NCBI RefSeq assembly: GCF_021533215.1
Contig: NZ_JAJNKA010000001.1
Location: 248,001-312,000, forward strand
Source of the DNA: Portibacter lacus
GTDB lineage: Bacteria; Bacteroidota; Bacteroidia; Chitinophagales; Saprospiraceae
Direction: 5' to 3'
Length of the DNA stretch: 64,000 bases
Of the stretch, positions 62,309-64,000 are shown one piece after another. Numbering within the stretch: the stretch's first letter is position 1; every line of letters starts with the position of its first letter. Under the pieces are notes generated by a model. The model was not told the origin of the DNA, made no database searches, and saw only the letters and a program-made list of their open reading frames with translations. Made by a program: the position numbers and the translations under genes.

Positions 62309-64000
62309 TCCTGAATCAATTTATCTAAAACATCCTGATTAACCTTAACTTCATATTGATCCATCAGACTTTTCACCCATGCTTTATCAAGGCTATCTTG
62401 ATAGTCAGCAATGATATATCCTCTAGCATCTTTAAGTGTTTTTTGCTTAGAAGGGTAGACTTTTACAATCTTACGAATCTTCCATGTTTTCGTTTTAACA
62501 TCATATCGTTCGTCAGATATCGCACCTTCTTTGAACTTAATACCTGAAATTTCTAAATCTCCTCTTTCATATGTGCCTTCGTCGAAGGTAATAGGATTTT
62601 CTTTAGAGTTCAATTTCTGCATTACTTCTTCATAAGAATGCTTTCTTACATACTTGCTAATTTTCTTAACAAGTTTCACATCTTCTGTTTTAACAAAGTA
62701 AGTTTCTAAGTCAGCTCTCTCTTTCCAGACGTAATTGCCTTTATTTTTTTCATAGAAATTTCTTAATCCTACAGTATCTTGAGATGCCTTGTCCCACACA
62801 TTTATCTTAGTTGCTTCGAACAACAGAATACCTTCTCTATATTCACGCATTAAAGATTCGAACTCTGGGTACTTATCTTCTAAATGTTCTTCTTCATATT
62901 TCAAAACCTGATCCTTCAGGTAATCGTTGTATAACTCCATTATAGATTCCTTGATCGGAGCTGTTTTACTAAATCTTAATCGTTTTCTAGTATTCTGCTT
63001 AGCTGCATTAGCAAAGCCAATAAGAGAAAAATCTTTATCACCTAATGTGAATACGTCTCCTTGTAAGCTAGGATCGACCTTCCACTTGTATGAATAGAAG
63101 GTTTCATCTTGGTCGGCAATAAAACGTTCAAGAACATCTTTGTACTCTACCAAGTTGGCCTCTTTTTTAATGTCCTCAACCATTTGCTCTTTAGCCACTT
63201 CATATCTACTATCCTTCTTGATTTCGGCCTGTAGTTTTCTTCTAACTTTCTCGTAAGTTGGTTTTTCTGGCTTAGATATTCTTTTCAGTATATGCCAGCC
63301 AATACTTGTTTGCACAGGTTTACTGATATCGCCATCCTTTTCTAGACCAAATGCTGCGTCTTCGAAATCTTTCTCATAAGTACTTATTCCAAAAACGCCA
63401 AGATCACCTCCTTTTCCTTTCGTGTTTCCATCTTGAGAGTATCGGGTAACCATTTCTTCAAATGATGCTCCGTCTTGTATTGCTTGATAGATGCTGTCAG
63501 CTGTACTTTTTACACCACTTACAAATTTTCCCTTTTCTTTTTTCCGTAAAAGAATGTGAGCTACTTGTATTTCACCACGTGCAGGTCGTTTGTCTATTAC
63601 TTGTATAATATGAAAGCCTACTCCAGATCTGATCGGTTCTGAAATCTCTCCTTCTTCAAGTTCATACATTGCATTTTCGAACTCGTAGTAACCATTAGGC
63701 AACATCGCTGATAAATAATTCAACTCGCCGCCTTGATTTTTTGTATTTACATCTTCACTTTTCACTTTCGCTACTTCTTGGAAGTCCGCCCCATCTTTGA
63801 TTTCTTTGTAGATCGCATCAATCTTGTCTTTAGCAGCTTGAATCTCATCTGCTGTTGCTCTTTTCAAAGTTCGAACGACGATGTGTCTTACCTTGACATC
63901 ATATTGCTGTCGATCATATACTTGCTGGACTAACTTCTCAGAAACTTCCTTATCTGTCAAGTAAGAATCAGCCAGTTGCTTTCGATAGCCGGCTAACTCT
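62305..64000 (-). CDS. PpiC-type peptidyl-prolyl isomerase, 5' end outside window
   Basis: Partial gene, open at base 64000, with about 565 residues visible, ending LDKLIQD. The ORF has no start in the window; the in-frame TTG at 63960 is not the real start because the frame continues upstream as ELAGYRKQLADSYLTD. Two adjacent parvulin domains are clear: VRHIVVRTL...GGELNYLSAMLPNGYYEFENAMY with GVGFHIIQV, and VAHILLRKK...GGDLGVFGISTYEKDFEDAAF with IGWHILKR. Periplasmic, first known gene of the operon. Likely an outer-membrane protein folding factor. Confidence 0.9.
   Translation of the reverse strand, partial: ELAGYRKQLADSYLTDKEVSEKLVQQVYDRQQYDVKVRHIVVRTLKRATADEIQAAKDKIDAIYKEIKDGADFQEVAKVKSEDVNTKNQGGELNYLSAMLPNGYYEFENAMYELEEGEISEPIRSGVGFHIIQVIDKRPARGEIQVAHILLRKKEKGKFVSGVKSTADSIYQAIQDGASFEEMVTRYSQDGNTKGKGGDLGVFGISTYEKDFEDAAFGLEKDGDISKPVQTSIGWHILKRISKPEKPTYEKVRRKLQAEIKKDSRYEVAKEQMVEDIKKEANLVEYKDVLERFIADQDETFYSYKWKVDPSLQGDVFTLGDKDFSLIGFANAAKQNTRKRLRFSKTAPIKESIMELYNDYLKDQVLKYEEEHLEDKYPEFESLMREYREGILLFEATKINVWDKASQDTVGLRNFYEKNKGNYVWKERADLETYFVKTEDVKLVKKISKYVRKHSYEEVMQKLNSKENPITFDEGTYERGDLEISGIKFKEGAISDERYDVKTKTWKIRKIVKVYPSKQKTLKDARGYIIADYQDSLDKAWVKSLMDQYEVKVNQDVLDKLIQD

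Overview
The window is AT-rich and reads as the chromosome of a free-living, probably marine Bacteroidota. Evidence: two SusC/SusD pairs, a HmuY-type heme protein and another large surface protein with type IX secretion (T9SS) C-terminal domains, an OmpA-lectin fusion, a Bacteroidota-type arginine decarboxylase, and a TAnnTTTG promoter ahead of rplM. A Saprospiria-like lineage is my guess, not proven. The window starts inside a transglutaminase gene and ends inside a peptidyl-prolyl isomerase gene. Layout: (1) 1-5086, an Anbu (ancestral proteasome beta-subunit) cluster: transglutaminase/DUF2126 protein diverging from a circularly permuted ATP-grasp ligase, an alpha-E protein and the Anbu protease. 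(2) 5185-8521, two secreted proteins (one IPTL-CTERM), polyphosphate kinase 2 and a beta-lactamase-fold lipoprotein. (3) 8872-13914, a SusC/SusD pair. (4) 14074-18841, a very tight four-gene polyamine operon: arginine decarboxylase, agmatinase, GNAT-nitrilase fusion and a deoxyhypusine-synthase-like protein. (5) 19302-22113, ribosome hibernation factor, DUF2383 bundle, nitroreductase, ferritin, and an easily missed 34-codon Cys/Lys-rich microprotein at 21518-21622. (6) 21619-27388, a heme/iron and flavin island: membrane protein, FMN-binding protein and DUF6607-like protein diverging from HmuY, a small Cys-containing protein and a TonB-dependent receptor. (7) 27451-30224, OmpA-lectin, an anchored protein of unknown role and a SpoIIAA-like protein. 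(8) 30907-42351, an apparent acquisition and salvage locus: SusD, SusC, methylthioribose-kinase-like enzyme, nucleoside hydrolase, a four-gene YnjBCD-like ABC importer and a DUF2064 protein, all on the minus strand and bordered or split by a family of structured intergenic repeats. (9) 42497-46990, small membrane, lipoprotein and surface proteins, including a protein with seven 31-residue Cys repeats, and a JmjC-like cupin. (10) 47411-50658, the translation operon rplM-rpsI-rpsB-tsf followed by pyrH. (11) 50886-59000, a Tat-exported phosphoesterase, an S74-domain surface protein, htpG, then a decayed junction where an mscS 3' fragment abuts a 5'-truncated, frameshifted glycine-rich surface gene, followed by an IPTL-CTERM lectin-like protein. 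(12) 59101-64000, 93-bp tandem repeats, then an outer-membrane-biogenesis operon of three SurA/PpiC-like proteins with exonuclease III. The most novel-looking items are the microprotein (whose reading frame contains the ferritin terminator on the other strand), the structured repeat family around the nucleoside locus, the double-truncation scar at about 56740, the polyamine operon with a catalytic-lysine-containing deoxyhypusine-synthase homologue, and a candidate small RNA with its own terminator at 56176-56312.
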